Assembly: GCA_003667245.1 (NCBI GenBank)
Contig: RCNN01000499.1
Coordinates: 1-64,000, forward strand
From: Heterostelium multicystogenum
Lineage: Eukaryota > Evosea > Eumycetozoa > Acytosteliales > Acytosteliaceae
Length of the DNA: 64,000 bases
Reading direction: 5' to 3'
Below the pieces are notes generated by a model, which was given only the letters and a program-made list of their open reading frames with translations, ran no database searches and had not been told where the DNA came from. Position numbers and translations under genes: made by a program. The number at the start of each line of letters is the position of its first letter. The first letter of the stretch is position 1. This document shows positions 12,320 through 23,554 of this stretch, one piece after another.

Positions 12320-12454
12320 TTAAAAAGTATCATTAATGTTGTTTTCAGAATATCCAGTAAGAACGATTTTTGTAAACGATGAGTATGGACATGACTCACT
12401 GCCAATATGGACTTCTCCTCCGTCTACTATGGAAAGGCTTAGATAAATATCTTG
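12320..12454 (-). pseudogene. G8-domain-like fragment (orphan exon or relic)
   Basis: Between the second ankyrin gene and the DENN-LIM gene, the minus strand has a stop-to-stop reading of about 44 residues containing SIVDGGEVHIGSESCPYSSF followed by TKIVLTGYSEN. The run 'DGGxxHIGSExCxY...I.L.G' resembles the G8 domain of CEMIP/TMEM2-type proteins. The local base composition is also richer in G+C than its surroundings. No start codon or neighbouring exon with matching domains is visible, so a truncated relic of a gene is the most likely reading. It could instead be an exon whose partners I cannot see. Confidence 0.45.
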
Positions 12455-12597
12455 TTATATTTGAATGAAAGTTTATCCAAAGTAATAATCACATTGTTTT
12501 AAATCTTAAAGTCATTTTATATCTGCTATGATTGCAGGGTCCAAAATTAGTATTAATTTAGATCCTTAACATATAATTGGTTTATTCTTTCTTTGTG

Positions 12598-15500
12598 TTA
12601 ACTAGTACTGCTTGTCAAAGATAAACTGTTGGTGCTTCTTCTCAGGTTTTTGCTTCTAATATTGTTGGTGCTATTGGGATTGGGATTGCTAGTGCCAGTG
12701 GTATTTGTGGGTAGTATTTCATTGGAGCATGCAAAGTGGTAGAGTGATCCAGTGTGGAAGTAATACTCGCCACTCTGAAGCGGAAGTAAGCACTTGGCAC
12801 ATGTAAAGCAATTCTTGTGATAGTAGTTTCCATTGGCAACCATCAGCTGTGTTGTACAGGTGAGTTGCTCCTTGCAACCAAAAAACATTGTTTGTTGAGC
12901 CTTCGAGGTGAGAGAGAATTTTCTGGTGATGTTGTTTTGACTGCTGATGGTGTTGGTTGTAGTTGTCGGGGTGTTCCTGTTTGAGGCTTGATGGAATTAT
13001 TGCTACTGTTTAGTTGTGACTTGCTGCTCATCGGTATTGGAGGTTGTCTATTTTGATTGGGCGATGCAGGTATTGGTGGGGTAGTTGGAACATTGATTGG
13101 TGGTTTGGGTGATTTAGGTGGAATGCTTGGCGTTGATTTGGCTAATGTTACATCATTTACAGGGTTGTTATTTAGTTGGTTGTTGCTATTGATATATTGT
13201 GGTGGCTTGGGTGGTATTGGTATAAACTGATGGGTTGAAGGTGAAGGGAGTGGTTTCTTGTTGGTTGAATACGAGGAATTTGTGGCTATGGACCCTGTGG
13301 CTGTTGTTTAGTTGTGGTGGAGAACCTGATCTAGGTGAAGGCACAATTCTGGGTGGTGATTTGTTGGATGGCGAAATGTTTTGTGAAGTCTTTAGTGGAG
13401 TCGATGGGTTTGCTGGTGGAATAGGAAGAGGTCTGCCTTGGGTATGGGAGGCAGTGGTGGAAGTGAGTTTTGTACTTGGTTGCTCTTCATCTTGTTTACA
13501 TTATTCAGTTGGTTGTACAGTTGAGTTCTTTCGTTGCTGATAGAAGTTGAATTGTTTAATCCATTCGTCAATTTGTGTTCATCACTTTGTTTGAAGTTGT
13601 TGTGTCTGAGGTTTTGACTGTGGAATCTCTGGCAATGCTTTTGAGAACTGAATCGCCCTCGACTCTTGGTTGATGTGATTCGAAGCCAATCCTGCTTTGG
13701 GTGGTGTGTTGGATGGGGTAGAAGATGCCGATGAATTCTCTTCCTCCACAGAATATTGATCCTCGTCACTAAAGATGTGTATATTTTTATCTTCATTTGC
13801 TCAAATGCACGTTCTTTCTTTTCATAGGGTGTAGGTGGAAGTGGTGGTTGGAAACGATTGGCGCCATTGTTGTTGTTGGTGTAGTTGATTCGCTTGTATG
13901 GTTGTCCGTTGGCGGTGGGGATTGGCATGGTGCTCGATTGCATCTCACGAGGTGTCATAAAGCGACCATGTGACAAAGATTTAGCACCTAAATCCTTTGG
14001 AGGTGGCTTCCTCTGGTTGAATTTAAAGTTTTGTATCTCATTCTTAACTGGCAACACAGGATAGATAGATATTGGCTTGGAAGGAGATGTCGATATTTGA
14101 TTTGGATTAACACCACCCATAAATGAAGATATCTGCTGCTGTTGCTGTGGATGATCTGAATCGACTTTGAATAGATTGATAAACTGTTTGGCAGAGGAAC
14201 TCTTTTTAATCTTGTTGAAGAAATTCGATCGACAATCAGCACAGTAAACCTGTATTCTCTCACCATCTTTCTTTTTAAGAATGATTTTCTCACGCTCCAA
14301 CTCACGAAGCCCAATAGAGCACATCTTGCAGCGGAAGCAATCTTGATGTAAAGTGAATCCAGAAAACTCAAGAGATGCTCCAGAGTTGGTCGACTCCATG
14401 CAAATTGGGCAATCATATTGAGACTGTCTCTTGGAGGCCACTGTTGGTATCTTGTCACAGACCTCTTTGGCATCCAACAAAAATGGACACAAAGAAGAGT
14501 CGTCAATCTTTGTAAACTCTGTCTCTTTCTGATTGAAGAACATCTCTATCATTTGCGAACAAACCAGTGATTCAATCAACTTTTTAGTTTGTCCAGTGTG
14601 TGCTTGTTCAATGAACTGGTCCTTGTTGAATCTGAAATGATCGCCATTTCTATACATAAATTGATTATAATTTTGAAACAGATGATATATAACTGAGTAA
14701 AAAGGCTTTCTAATTTGTGAGTCCAACGATCTATTGTCTAAAAGAATGATTAATTAAGGGATTAGTATTGGTTTTGCCAAGACGGTAATATGGAGATTGC
14801 TCTTACATATTGGTTGCTCGTTCTTTAATCTTTTCAGTGAATTCTCCATGTAGTTGATAATATGCACTGGCAACAATGATTTAAAGCCTGGATCAATCAT
14901 GAATTCACACTTATCTACATTATAAAGAATAACTTGTTCGATTGGTTGTTGATAAAATGATTTCAGCGAAGAATCTAAAATTCCAACTAAAAATGGAATC
15001 GGTGCAGCGACATATGGCATCAATGGTTCTGGTAATATAGATATAAATATATGCTAACGAATCAAGTTTGTTAATACAAGTTTACTTTTAACAAGAGAAA
15101 ATATGAGCCTGAATACATACTTGCCAGAAAAAAGGACTGATCAAAGAGTGCAATGCCATAATTGAGTTAGAGATATTTGAAAGTTTACTGGAGCATAAGA
15201 CAATACGCGCTTCGCAGAGCATTGCTTCAAACATCTTTACAAGATGATTTGGCTTCATTTCGTATATTGACTCGTAGGTGATATGCTGAAATTCCGATCG
15301 CGGATGGCTGAAACTGACTTCATAGTTTTCAGTCTGTGAATTGTTGGCAGAGAGCTTGATTCTTGTGCTCTCATTGCTCAATGGATATAACAAGAGTGAA
15401 TTCAAAATTGCATTGATGCTATACTTGAGATTTCTTTTCAAATTTTGGTTCAATCAACTCGAAAATCTGGTCATACAAACTAAAATGTGGTCTACAAACA

Positions 15501-16128
15501 CAATCAACCATATTAGTAAGTTAACTAACAAACTTTTGATATTGATAGATGGACATACTTTAAACTTATGAAAACAAAGCAATAGGGTGGTGTATCTTGT
15601 TTAACAAATCTCTTACAATATGCAAACGATTTTCCACCCAATGAATTTGTTAATATAAATGAGAATTGATCTACTGTATCGACTCCACTGTTGTGTAAAA
15701 GAATGTCAATAATTGGTTAATTAGGTATGCATTGTACAATGGATACTGACGTTTGAGTTAATGCCAACATTACTGGATTTGATTCTGGAAAACAAAATTG
15801 TTGTATTTTTGCATCATCCGCTTCATCTTTACCCTCTGTCTTTCCTTTTGGAGTCCATTTAAATACAATTGTTGGTTTGAATGCTGAATATAATATTATA
15901 TTATAAATTAGTTAACCAATTTTTGAAACCTGTATGAAGTACTGTCTAATTGACTGACAGTCACGATTGCACTAGAACCTACTTGTAATATCCAGTTGAG
16001 TTATTAAGAACTTGTTGATCAATCCATTTGACTGCTTTGACATTCTTTTTTGACGTGTCAAAGCTGGACGTGGGCCAGCTGCCACCGCTGAAGGAGTCTC
16101 TTCCAACATCATGGGTGGCAAAGTCTAT
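12598..16128 (-). CDS. DENN and LIM domain protein
   Basis: Probable Rab-GEF-type DENN protein fused to LIM zinc fingers. Minus strand in order: QIDFATHDVGRDSF; an upstream-DENN segment (FKPTIVFKWTPKGK, QFSFILTNSLGGKSFAYCKR); core DENN (MFEAMLCEARIVLCSSKLSN, SIMALHSLISPFFWQ); and down-DENN (MPYVAAPIPFLVGILDSS, CEFMIDPGF). A LIM finger follows (CPICMESTNSGASLEFSGFT; CFRCKMC; CADC), then a long Pro/Ser/Asn-rich linker, and a second LIM (MVANGNYYHKNCFTCAKC, YHFAC). At least four introns and several frame breaks (13420, 13800, 12880) are present. The first exon with the initiator ATG was not found; the most 5' exon begins after an acceptor at 16128. DENN acts on Rab GTPases and LIM binds proteins, so a membrane-trafficking/cytoskeleton link is inferred. 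Confidence 0.75.
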
Positions 16129-16500
16129 CTGTTGAAATAAACAATCGACACTACGAAATAACAATAATAGCTCTAAATAGCTTTAGGGAATCTATCTACT
16201 TATAATTAATTACTAAAAATATTAATACTATTATTATTATTATTCTATAATTATTTAGGTTTAAAAAATGTTAGTTAATTATGTGGAAAATAGAATAGAA
16301 TTGTAATAATTGAATAATAAATGTTGTTTGGACAATAACAATAACACGCAAATTGCCAAGTAAACAAACACAACCCAGTCAACAACACCTTTGAATGTTA
16401 TTTTTAAAAGTTGATGAAAAAGTGAGTTTGAGTTTAAAATAAACAAGTTGAGTTTTTGATTGTATATCAATCAAAGTAACAATTTTCAAATTCAAGTGAT

Positions 16501-16680
16501 GAATGAGTGAATGAATGAATGAATGAATGATTTGGAGAATGAGTGAATAAATGAATGAATATAATGATCTTTACTCCTCTTTCTTATCTTAATTTTGATT
16601 AATCAAATTTGTTTTGTTTTGCTTTGTTGGTTGAGTGAATGAAATGATTTGGAGAATAAAGAATGAATGAATGAATGAAT
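16501..16680. repeat. GAAT microsatellite pair with local duplication
   Basis: Two GAAT tetranucleotide tracts (16501-16530 and 16661-16680). A shared 'atgatttggagaat' block occurs at about 16527 and 16644, suggesting a small local duplication. Confidence 0.7.
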
Positions 16681-16957
16681 TAATGGTGATCTCTATAGAG
16701 ATAAGGAATATCGATCGCTGATTATGATGATTTATTGATTGCTGTGATAAAAGAGTTATCGAAAAATAGAATAAAATGATGAGTGGAAAATGGAATCAGC
16801 GATACCATCATCGATTCATAATAATAGATATTAATCCAATATTGTCCGGATTTTGATGATGATTTAAATTAAATTACTATTCAATATACTGATTGGTTAC
16901 CAATATAAATTTTTATACTAATATATACATGTATATAATTAGTATGTATAATATTGG

Positions 16958-17028
16958 TAGTGTAAGTGTGGGTGTGAGTGAGTGTGAATGTGAGTGTGAG
17001 TGGATTGTGGGAGTGTGATGGTGTGAAA
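16958..17028 (+). promoter_or_regulatory. G/T-rich tract, possible G-box cluster
   Basis: About 70 bases made largely of TGTGAG/GTGTGG-type units (for example GTGTGGGTGTGAGTG). Developmental genes of Dictyostelium use G/T-rich or CA-rich elements bound by GBF. That this tract works so is inference from composition only. Confidence 0.3.
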
Positions 17029-19737
17029 GTAATTATAGAGTGTAGCGCTATTATTTCAAGTAGAGAGGGGGTGGTGATTGAGTGTATGTATTTCTTTTTA
17101 ATTAATGATTATGGATTAATTTGGTAAATATCAATTTGGATATATACTATATTGGACTGTCCAAAACAATTGATTCCTGTTGTTCTGCTTCTGTTCTACT
17201 CTGTTGTTTAATTGATAATGGATCATTGACTGACAGGAGTAGTGTAGTAGTACATAATAATATTTGGAAAAAAGTGATTGTTTTTTAAATCATTCATTTT
17301 CGCTCAACATCACTTGCTTTCACTTCACTTGTGAAGTGGAAAGGAGTGTGAAATTGTAAAATGAAAGAAAACAAGCCAATCACTATTATATATTACTTTG
17401 ATTAGATTCGATTAAGATTGATACTAATATTAACATATGATATGGTTATAAATTTAAAATATGTGTATATTTGATCGATCGTTATAATTGGATTGGTCTT
17501 TCCTTCCTTCTTACTATTATTGGGTTGAGGAAAGCGTGTGTCGATTGAACTCTAAAAATTAATTTTATGGATACTATTTTTGAAATACAACTTTAACAAG
17601 TTTATAGTATTTCAAAACGGCGTCTATTATCGGAGGAGTAGTGCTGGTTGATGGTTTGTTGACAAATTTGCATCGTTATCATCATCATTACCATTACTAT
17701 TATCAAACAGACAACAGTAATCAGAAAACAGTAAACAGTAAATAGTGATTGGCGGTATTTTATGAGTGATTTAACTACAAATTAACTACAATATGTAAAT
17801 AATTAAATTCCATTCTAGAATGGATAATGTTGAAGATAATCTATGTGATTTGATTTTGATTGTTTGATGTATATTTTTATGTATGTGAAGTCTTCAACTG
17901 TTACGTATACTCTTAATCGCTCAAACTCTACAATCATCTTAATAATATACTGCCAATGTCCTGTATTGATTTAATTTCCTTTCCTTTAGTTACGTCCTAT
18001 TCCAATAACCAACTATTATTGGATATAGTCAAACAAATAGAGATTTAACTGTTGGATATATTTTGTTTATATATTATTGCTTTTACCTTTAGTTTATAAC
18101 TTTCTTTCTACTTTTAATCTGATATCTTAATTGTTTTAGATCGACTATAAATATATCTATCTTTAATAAATCTTTTGTTGTATAATTTTGGATTTGGATC
18201 AACAGTTCATCACCTATATAGATTATGACAGTTTAGTATTCAATTGAATAGAAAGAAAATAATAATATAAAAATAATTGAACAACAAATAAATATAACTA
18301 AAAACTAGAATTAGGTTTTAAATAAATAAGCAATGTGATTGGTGTTTTCGGTTAACTGTACAATCAAAATAAAATAACTAAATCAATCAAAACAAAACAA
18401 AGAAAACAATTGTAGTGGTGGTGACCATCCAAGAGATTTGTTTGTGTCCTATCGATAGTTTCAAAGTTTTATAAAACAACTGTGTTGGAGATGAGGATGC
18501 AATTTGCTCTTAAATTTACACCATCTTAAATTTGCAATGATCTTAAATATATACTCTTTAAATCTTGTAAAACTAACTATAACTAACTATACTAAATTCC
18601 TATGAAACAGAGCTTTCCTTTGCTGGTGTAACAATCTAAAGATGGTATTGATAGTAAGTGTATTATAATATTGTTGTTATTGTTGTTGTTGTGTTGGTTG
18701 TTGAAGTATTTATAATATTTGCAATTCTTTTCATGTTTCTTAGTGGTTGGTGGTTGTGTTGTGGTTTTAAGTGCGTTGAAGTAGATGGTGAAGATTGTTG
18801 AATCAAAAGAATGAATAGTAAAGTAATACATAAAAGTATAGATAGAAACAAAGAACTTCTTAATATAATTAATAGATTGGTTGAACAGAATATAATATTA
18901 TTATAAATATCATCATTTCTACACAATAACCATACACCTCTCTTCACACTAGAGAATAATATTAACTACAATGAACTTTTAGACTTGATTTGATGACACT
19001 AAATAATGTAAGTTCTATTAATATATATATATTCCTATTTATTCTGCTGCTACTTCTGTTATGTTATATTTGCTCACACCAAGTTGTGCTAATTTGATGA
19101 CAATGTATGTATGGTATGTATGGTATGTATAAAAGATATTTACAATAAAACTTTAGTTTAGTTTAAGTTAAACTTAAGAAAATAAATATCTATTATTATC
19201 TTGATTTAATTACAATATTAATATAATTTTTAATATTATTGATATTACTTGATCTTATTCGATTTGCCTGTTATTATTAGTTATTATTATAGATACAATT
19301 GTTGACAGAGCTTCAGCATTGTCTACAACTATAATTTTTATTATATATCCAACAAACAAAAATTGTAACCTTTCTAATTACATTTGGGCAAAACAACTAT
19401 TTACCAAAAAATAACAAAAATAGGCAAACTTTTAGTTTTTTTTTCAACAAAATCTACTTGAAAAGTTTTTTTGTTAATTTTGTGTGTCAAGCGTCACACA
19501 ATTGGCTAATTTGAGACTAAAAAAATTATGATAATTTGGGGTGATCATCAATTGGTTTATTTATCATTTTTATCTATCTCAAGCCACCCCATGTCATTAA
19601 GCTATAAAGTTGGCATTCCATTCAAATGTGGACACACCTGTTTGTGGGGTCGATACAATGAGATGCTTGTTTTTGGATTCCCTAAAGGTTGGAAATAGCA
19701 AATTTATCATTTAGTTTGAGTTTGATCATTCAGCATC

Positions 19738-19771
19738 GGGTAGACCCTCCCGTAGGATTTAGGGTCTACCC
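19738..19771. repeat. perfect 11-bp inverted repeat (hairpin)
   Basis: GGGTAGACCCT at 19738-19748 is exactly complementary to AGGGTCTACCC at 19761-19771, with a 12-base loop. The stem is GC-rich in a very AT-rich spacer, 85 bases beyond the 3' end of the 19856-20566 gene. Confidence 0.8.
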
Positions 19772-19855
19772 AGTGGTGCACTAATATCATATGTTGTGCA
19801 GTGTCTGATTATGCTATGAGCTGAGCTAACTGTAGCTGGTTGTATTAATATTAAT

Positions 19856-20566
19856 TTATTGTTTGTTTTTTATTATGTTGATTATTTCTTTGGAAAGTAG
19901 TTCATTATTATTCTTATTATTAGTGTTGTTGGTAGTTGTGTTGGTTGATTTGATGATAAGTTGTGTAAGTTGCGAAAGTTCAGTGTCACTCATAGATGAT
20001 AGCCTGTTGAGTTGGGATTCTAGTGATTCTATTTCATCGACGGTCGATTTGTGATGAACCTGAACTTGATTGACATTCCATTTGTGTTTCTTTGTCTTCA
20101 TGAATGAGTAGAACATGATTGCAAATGTAGTTACACCAAGCAGTACCCATGCCATATCAGAGTGACGCTTGAGCATTTGGCCAATATAGGTCGACTTCTT
20201 TTTGCTTTGTTCTCTTATTTCCTTCATCTGTTGAAGCTGCTCTCTAAGTTGAACCTCAAGTTCAGATGTTTCTTCTTTGAAACCCTTAAACATCTTATCA
20301 TATGAAGTAGGTTCAAACTGTTGTTGCTGTTGTTGCTGTTGTTGTTGTTGCTTATTTTGATCCTTATCATTACTATTGTTTGTAGAGAATAGTCTATTTT
20401 GTTGCAATTGTATATAACGATGATTTAAAGTTGTAGTATGTGGCGCTACTAACAGCATAGTAGGAGGAGCTGATTGCATCCTACTAACACCATAAGCTCT
20501 GTTAACATTAACTATACTATTAATGAAACATTGATAGTTTCTATTATAGCTAAATAGTTTATTCAT
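19856..20566 (-). CDS. predicted mitochondrial membrane coiled-coil protein
   Basis: A 236-residue protein I do not recognise by family. The N-terminus (MNKLFSYNRNYQCFINSIVN) and the next ~60 residues are rich in Arg, Asn, Ser and lack acidic residues, like a mitochondrial presequence. A Gln run follows, then a charged helical segment with coiled-coil character (EETSELEVQLREQLQQMKEI), one hydrophobic span (MAWVLLGVTTFAIMFYSFM), a second helical segment (TVDEIESLESQLNRLSSM), and an Asn/Thr-rich tail. Architecture suggests an inner- or outer-membrane mitochondrial protein with coiled coils on one side. It is intact in a single exon from ATG 20566. Confidence 0.7.
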   Translation of the reverse strand: MNKLFSYNRNYQCFINSIVNVNRAYGVSRMQSAPPTMLLVAPHTTTLNHRYIQLQQNRLFSTNNSNDKDQNKQQQQQQQQQQQFEPTSYDKMFKGFKEETSELEVQLREQLQQMKEIREQSKKKSTYIGQMLKRHSDMAWVLLGVTTFAIMFYSFMKTKKHKWNVNQVQVHHKSTVDEIESLESQLNRLSSMSDTELSQLTQLIIKSTNTTTNNTNNKNNNELLSKEIINIIKNKQ

Positions 20567-20968
20567 ATTTGTTAGGTCGAATTGTTAATTACAATTAAAT
20601 TAGGTTTGTTGTCATCTTCAAACAAACAAATCAAATAAAATTTGTTTTTAAGTTATTTTTTTAGACAATTATCAGATACCGAATTAAGTAAATTCCGAGG
20701 TTGAGATCAAAACATATCCAAGAAAAGACAGGAAATGAAACACTTGTCAAAAAGGGTCTTCTATTGTCTTGTATTTAAAATGATAAAGATAAATATCTAA
20801 AAATAGTAATTTTTAAATAGAATAGAATTATCAGAATTTTATTCATCTAAATGTAATCAAGCAACATTCAAAATAGGTTATTTTTTTAGTATTTAAAATT
20901 TAAATCTCATAAAAAAGGTCTGATTGATCATCAGAAGACAATATTATTTTATCTATTCATTTTTCAGA
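20567..20968. other. divergent promoter region
   Basis: About 400 AT-rich bases between the start of the mitochondrial-type gene (-) and the ankyrin gene (+). It must carry both promoters. Nothing specific was recognised apart from T-runs near 20645 and 20880. Confidence 0.5.
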
Positions 20969-23317
20969 ATGAATTTTAATGTTTTGTTAAATAATATTTA
21001 TATATGGAGTTGCATTGTGGATAAAATCAGGAACTTTCATAACCCTCACCTCGATGTAAGATCCTACCGTTACTGTGAAATCTACAGAGTAGATTGGATT
21101 TTGAAGAATGGATACTATAGCTTGCTGGAAGATAAGTTTAGAAATGACATTGATTCTATTTCGAGTCCAAATCTTAATGCCATCAAGCTGATGTGCTCTG
21201 ATGCCAATGTTAACTTGTCTATTATTCAGACTAGCTTTCAACGTTATCAAAGTTTGTGGAATAACGAGTATTGTGCAATCGAATCTGCTGCTGAAACTGG
21301 ACGTCTTGATGTTGTTCAGTGGCTGCTTAGTAAATCAATGCCATTCTCGAATTGGGCATTAGAGAAGGCTGCATCTGGTGGATACTTGGAGATTGCCAAA
21401 CTTCTACATTTTGTAGATGTTTCAAAAGCTATTCCAGTCTGTAAATTCAACTGTGCAATTGATAATGCAGCAACCAATGGCCATTTAGATATTGTCAAAT
21501 TCTTGATTGAAAACAAATACAGCTGTTCTGTCTCTGCCATTGATGGCGCCTGCAAAAATGGACATTTCCAAGAAGTTGAATATCTAATGGCCAATTCCAC
21601 TGAAGGATACTCTATGAATTCACTTGTTCACTTAGCTAAACATGGTAACTTACAGTTGTTTAAAACTATGTTTGGAAGAACAAAGAAAACCAGCAAGTCA
21701 TATCTTAGATATGTTAAATCAACATTGAAAGATTTCTACAAAAGTATTGTCTGTAATTTAGTTGTAACAGGAAATCTTGAGTTTCTTCAATATCTCAAAG
21801 ATGGAACCAAGCTATTCACCCAGGAAATCTTATCGGGCAAAGTCTTGCTATATGCCACCAAAGGTAGTTTGGACATCTTCAAGTTTTTAGTTGATCAAAT
21901 ATATAGTAAGATATCCTTGTCATATATTTTAGGTGCAGCACTCGACGCTGGAAACTTTGAAATTGTCAAATATTTGGTGACAGAAAAGACCAAACAAATT
22001 GACAAAGATTATAACCATTTGGAAAAAGCAGTGTGCACCGGAAATAGAGAAATAGTCTCATTACTCTTGGAAAAGGGGTATTTACTAGGTCAGGCATTGG
22101 ATGTAGCAGCAATGAATGGTCATCTTTCTATTCTTAAACTTCTTTTGGGTCCTCAGCACAGCCCAGTCACCTGTATAGAGAGTTTTGCAAAAACGATACA
22201 TTATATACATGCATCCCCCGAATCAGAACAAGATCCGATAATTGGATTAACAACTATTGAAGCATGTGCAAGAAATGGACACATTGAGGTATTGAGATAC
22301 TTGAGCCAGTCACTATCCAGAAACTTGAACCAATATTGGACAGCAAAAGCAGTAGTTCAAGCAGTGTTAGGTTCTCATCTACATGTTGTGGAATTTTTAA
22401 TTAATGAAATGAACTGCCCAGTCACTTCAAAAATCTTGGTCAATGCAGCTAGCATTGGTTCTGTAGAGATTACACTTTATTTCATTGAAAACTATTATAG
22501 CAAAGTTGAGCATTATGCATCATTGGCTTTGGAAAGAGCAGTAATCAATGGTTTCTATGACATCGTTGTTCTCCTCCATAAACACTTCAAAGGCATAAAA
22601 ATGACCAACTTAACCTATAACGCAGCATGTAAGAATGGGAATTTATCTATTATTAAATATCTAGTTAGCTCACATAACAAAGAAGATTTGAAATTCAACA
22701 AAAACGATGCATATTTGAACGCAGTTAAAAATGATGACTGGAAGTTGCTTGAATTTCTCACTACACACGGATATGATGGTGGTAAATGTTTATTTACAAC
22801 TCTACATATGATTGGTGAAAAAGGGGATATGAAGTTAGTAAAGCTTATTCCCGATTATAATGATTTACCTCAATCCGCTTTGCTCGATCAATTGTGTATA
22901 GGTGCTTTGAATGCTGGAAACTTTAATATCATCGAGCAATTTAAAGATCAACCTACAGTGAGCCTCCAACAAATAACCCAATCACCAATTGTTGGAAACT
23001 GTAAAGTAATACACTATTTGTTAAAAGACAGAGGAATTGAACCGTGCAACTATCTAAATTTCTACCTTGCAAATAATGGACACACTACTATTCTCTGTCT
23101 CTTCTTCAATGAATTTTGCAAAGAAAACCTTCAAAAAACTCTTGAACCTGCTACCAATTTCAGCTCTTATGGAAATACACATGTCATTTCATATTTGGTA
23201 GACTTGGTAGGCTTGAAAAAACTCAAAAAGGTATCAAAGAAAATCAGATACTATGGTCGAAATTTAAACATGACAATTATCGATTTACTGGAATTAGATA
23301 TTGATAAACTTGGTTGA
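20969..23317 (+). CDS. large ankyrin-repeat protein
   Basis: About 782 residues in one uninterrupted exon. The start is taken at ATG 20969 (MNFNVLLNNIYIWSCIVDKI) because the open frame further 5' begins only at TTG and this Met aligns with the caps of the other ankyrin genes. Diverged ankyrin units run through the whole length (AAETGRLDVVQWLLSKSM, AATNGHLDIVKFLIENKYS, AAMNGHLSILKLLLG, AACKNGNLSIIKYLVSSH). It lacks the regular NRTEGC spacing of the 8-12 kb pair apart from one NSTEGYS, so it belongs to an older branch. No hydrophobic tail is seen. Function unknown; ankyrin repeats bind proteins. Confidence 0.88.
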   Translation: MNFNVLLNNIYIWSCIVDKIRNFHNPHLDVRSYRYCEIYRVDWILKNGYYSLLEDKFRNDIDSISSPNLNAIKLMCSDANVNLSIIQTSFQRYQSLWNNEYCAIESAAETGRLDVVQWLLSKSMPFSNWALEKAASGGYLEIAKLLHFVDVSKAIPVCKFNCAIDNAATNGHLDIVKFLIENKYSCSVSAIDGACKNGHFQEVEYLMANSTEGYSMNSLVHLAKHGNLQLFKTMFGRTKKTSKSYLRYVKSTLKDFYKSIVCNLVVTGNLEFLQYLKDGTKLFTQEILSGKVLLYATKGSLDIFKFLVDQIYSKISLSYILGAALDAGNFEIVKYLVTEKTKQIDKDYNHLEKAVCTGNREIVSLLLEKGYLLGQALDVAAMNGHLSILKLLLGPQHSPVTCIESFAKTIHYIHASPESEQDPIIGLTTIEACARNGHIEVLRYLSQSLSRNLNQYWTAKAVVQAVLGSHLHVVEFLINEMNCPVTSKILVNAASIGSVEITLYFIENYYSKVEHYASLALERAVINGFYDIVVLLHKHFKGIKMTNLTYNAACKNGNLSIIKYLVSSHNKEDLKFNKNDAYLNAVKNDDWKLLEFLTTHGYDGGKCLFTTLHMIGEKGDMKLVKLIPDYNDLPQSALLDQLCIGALNAGNFNIIEQFKDQPTVSLQQITQSPIVGNCKVIHYLLKDRGIEPCNYLNFYLANNGHTTILCLFFNEFCKENLQKTLEPATNFSSYGNTHVISYLVDLVGLKKLKKVSKKIRYYGRNLNMTIIDLLELDIDKLG

Positions 23318-23554
23318 ATCAAAGTCTATTTTTCTGGACACAAATGAAAAACTGTAAATAAAATTGGAAACTAGTATAATCTTCAAAATAAAAAGGAAAA
23401 CTACAAGTTTTAAATTATTAACAAGTATGGTATAAAATTATTTATTTTATAGTTGATTTTAAAGGGATTCTTTGGTTTTATAATAATTAATAGTATTTCT
23501 AGAAATTATTATTTGAAAAATATATATATATTAAATAAATTTGTAATTATTTGT

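Larger units (their letters stand above)
16129..19855. other. 3.7 kb gene-poor region
   Basis: No convincing gene. It is AT-rich with several simple-sequence zones: GAAT repeats at 16501-16530 and 16661-16680, each next to 'gatttggagaat' (a local duplication); a G/T-rich tract at 16958-17028; and a perfect hairpin at 19738-19771. Two overlapping minus-strand ORFs near 18592-18947 are Asn/Thr/Ile-rich and look like chance. A G+C-richer patch lies at about 19580-19840. The region is far longer than the other spacers here and may hold regulatory DNA for the DENN-LIM gene. Confidence 0.5.

Noticed and set aside
16279..16470. Minus-strand ORF upstream of the DENN-LIM gene, possible first exon
   Set aside because: Hydrophobic AT-rich reading with no splice junction linking it in frame to the 16128 acceptor.
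18592..18947. Two overlapping minus-strand ORFs with hydrophobic and Asn/Thr runs
   Set aside because: They overlap in different frames and consist of AT-rich low-complexity sequence with no domain. I could not prefer either as a gene.
19580..19720. G+C-raised patch with short plausible readings in several frames
   Set aside because: Three competing frames look equally protein-like and none has a start, splice partner or known motif.
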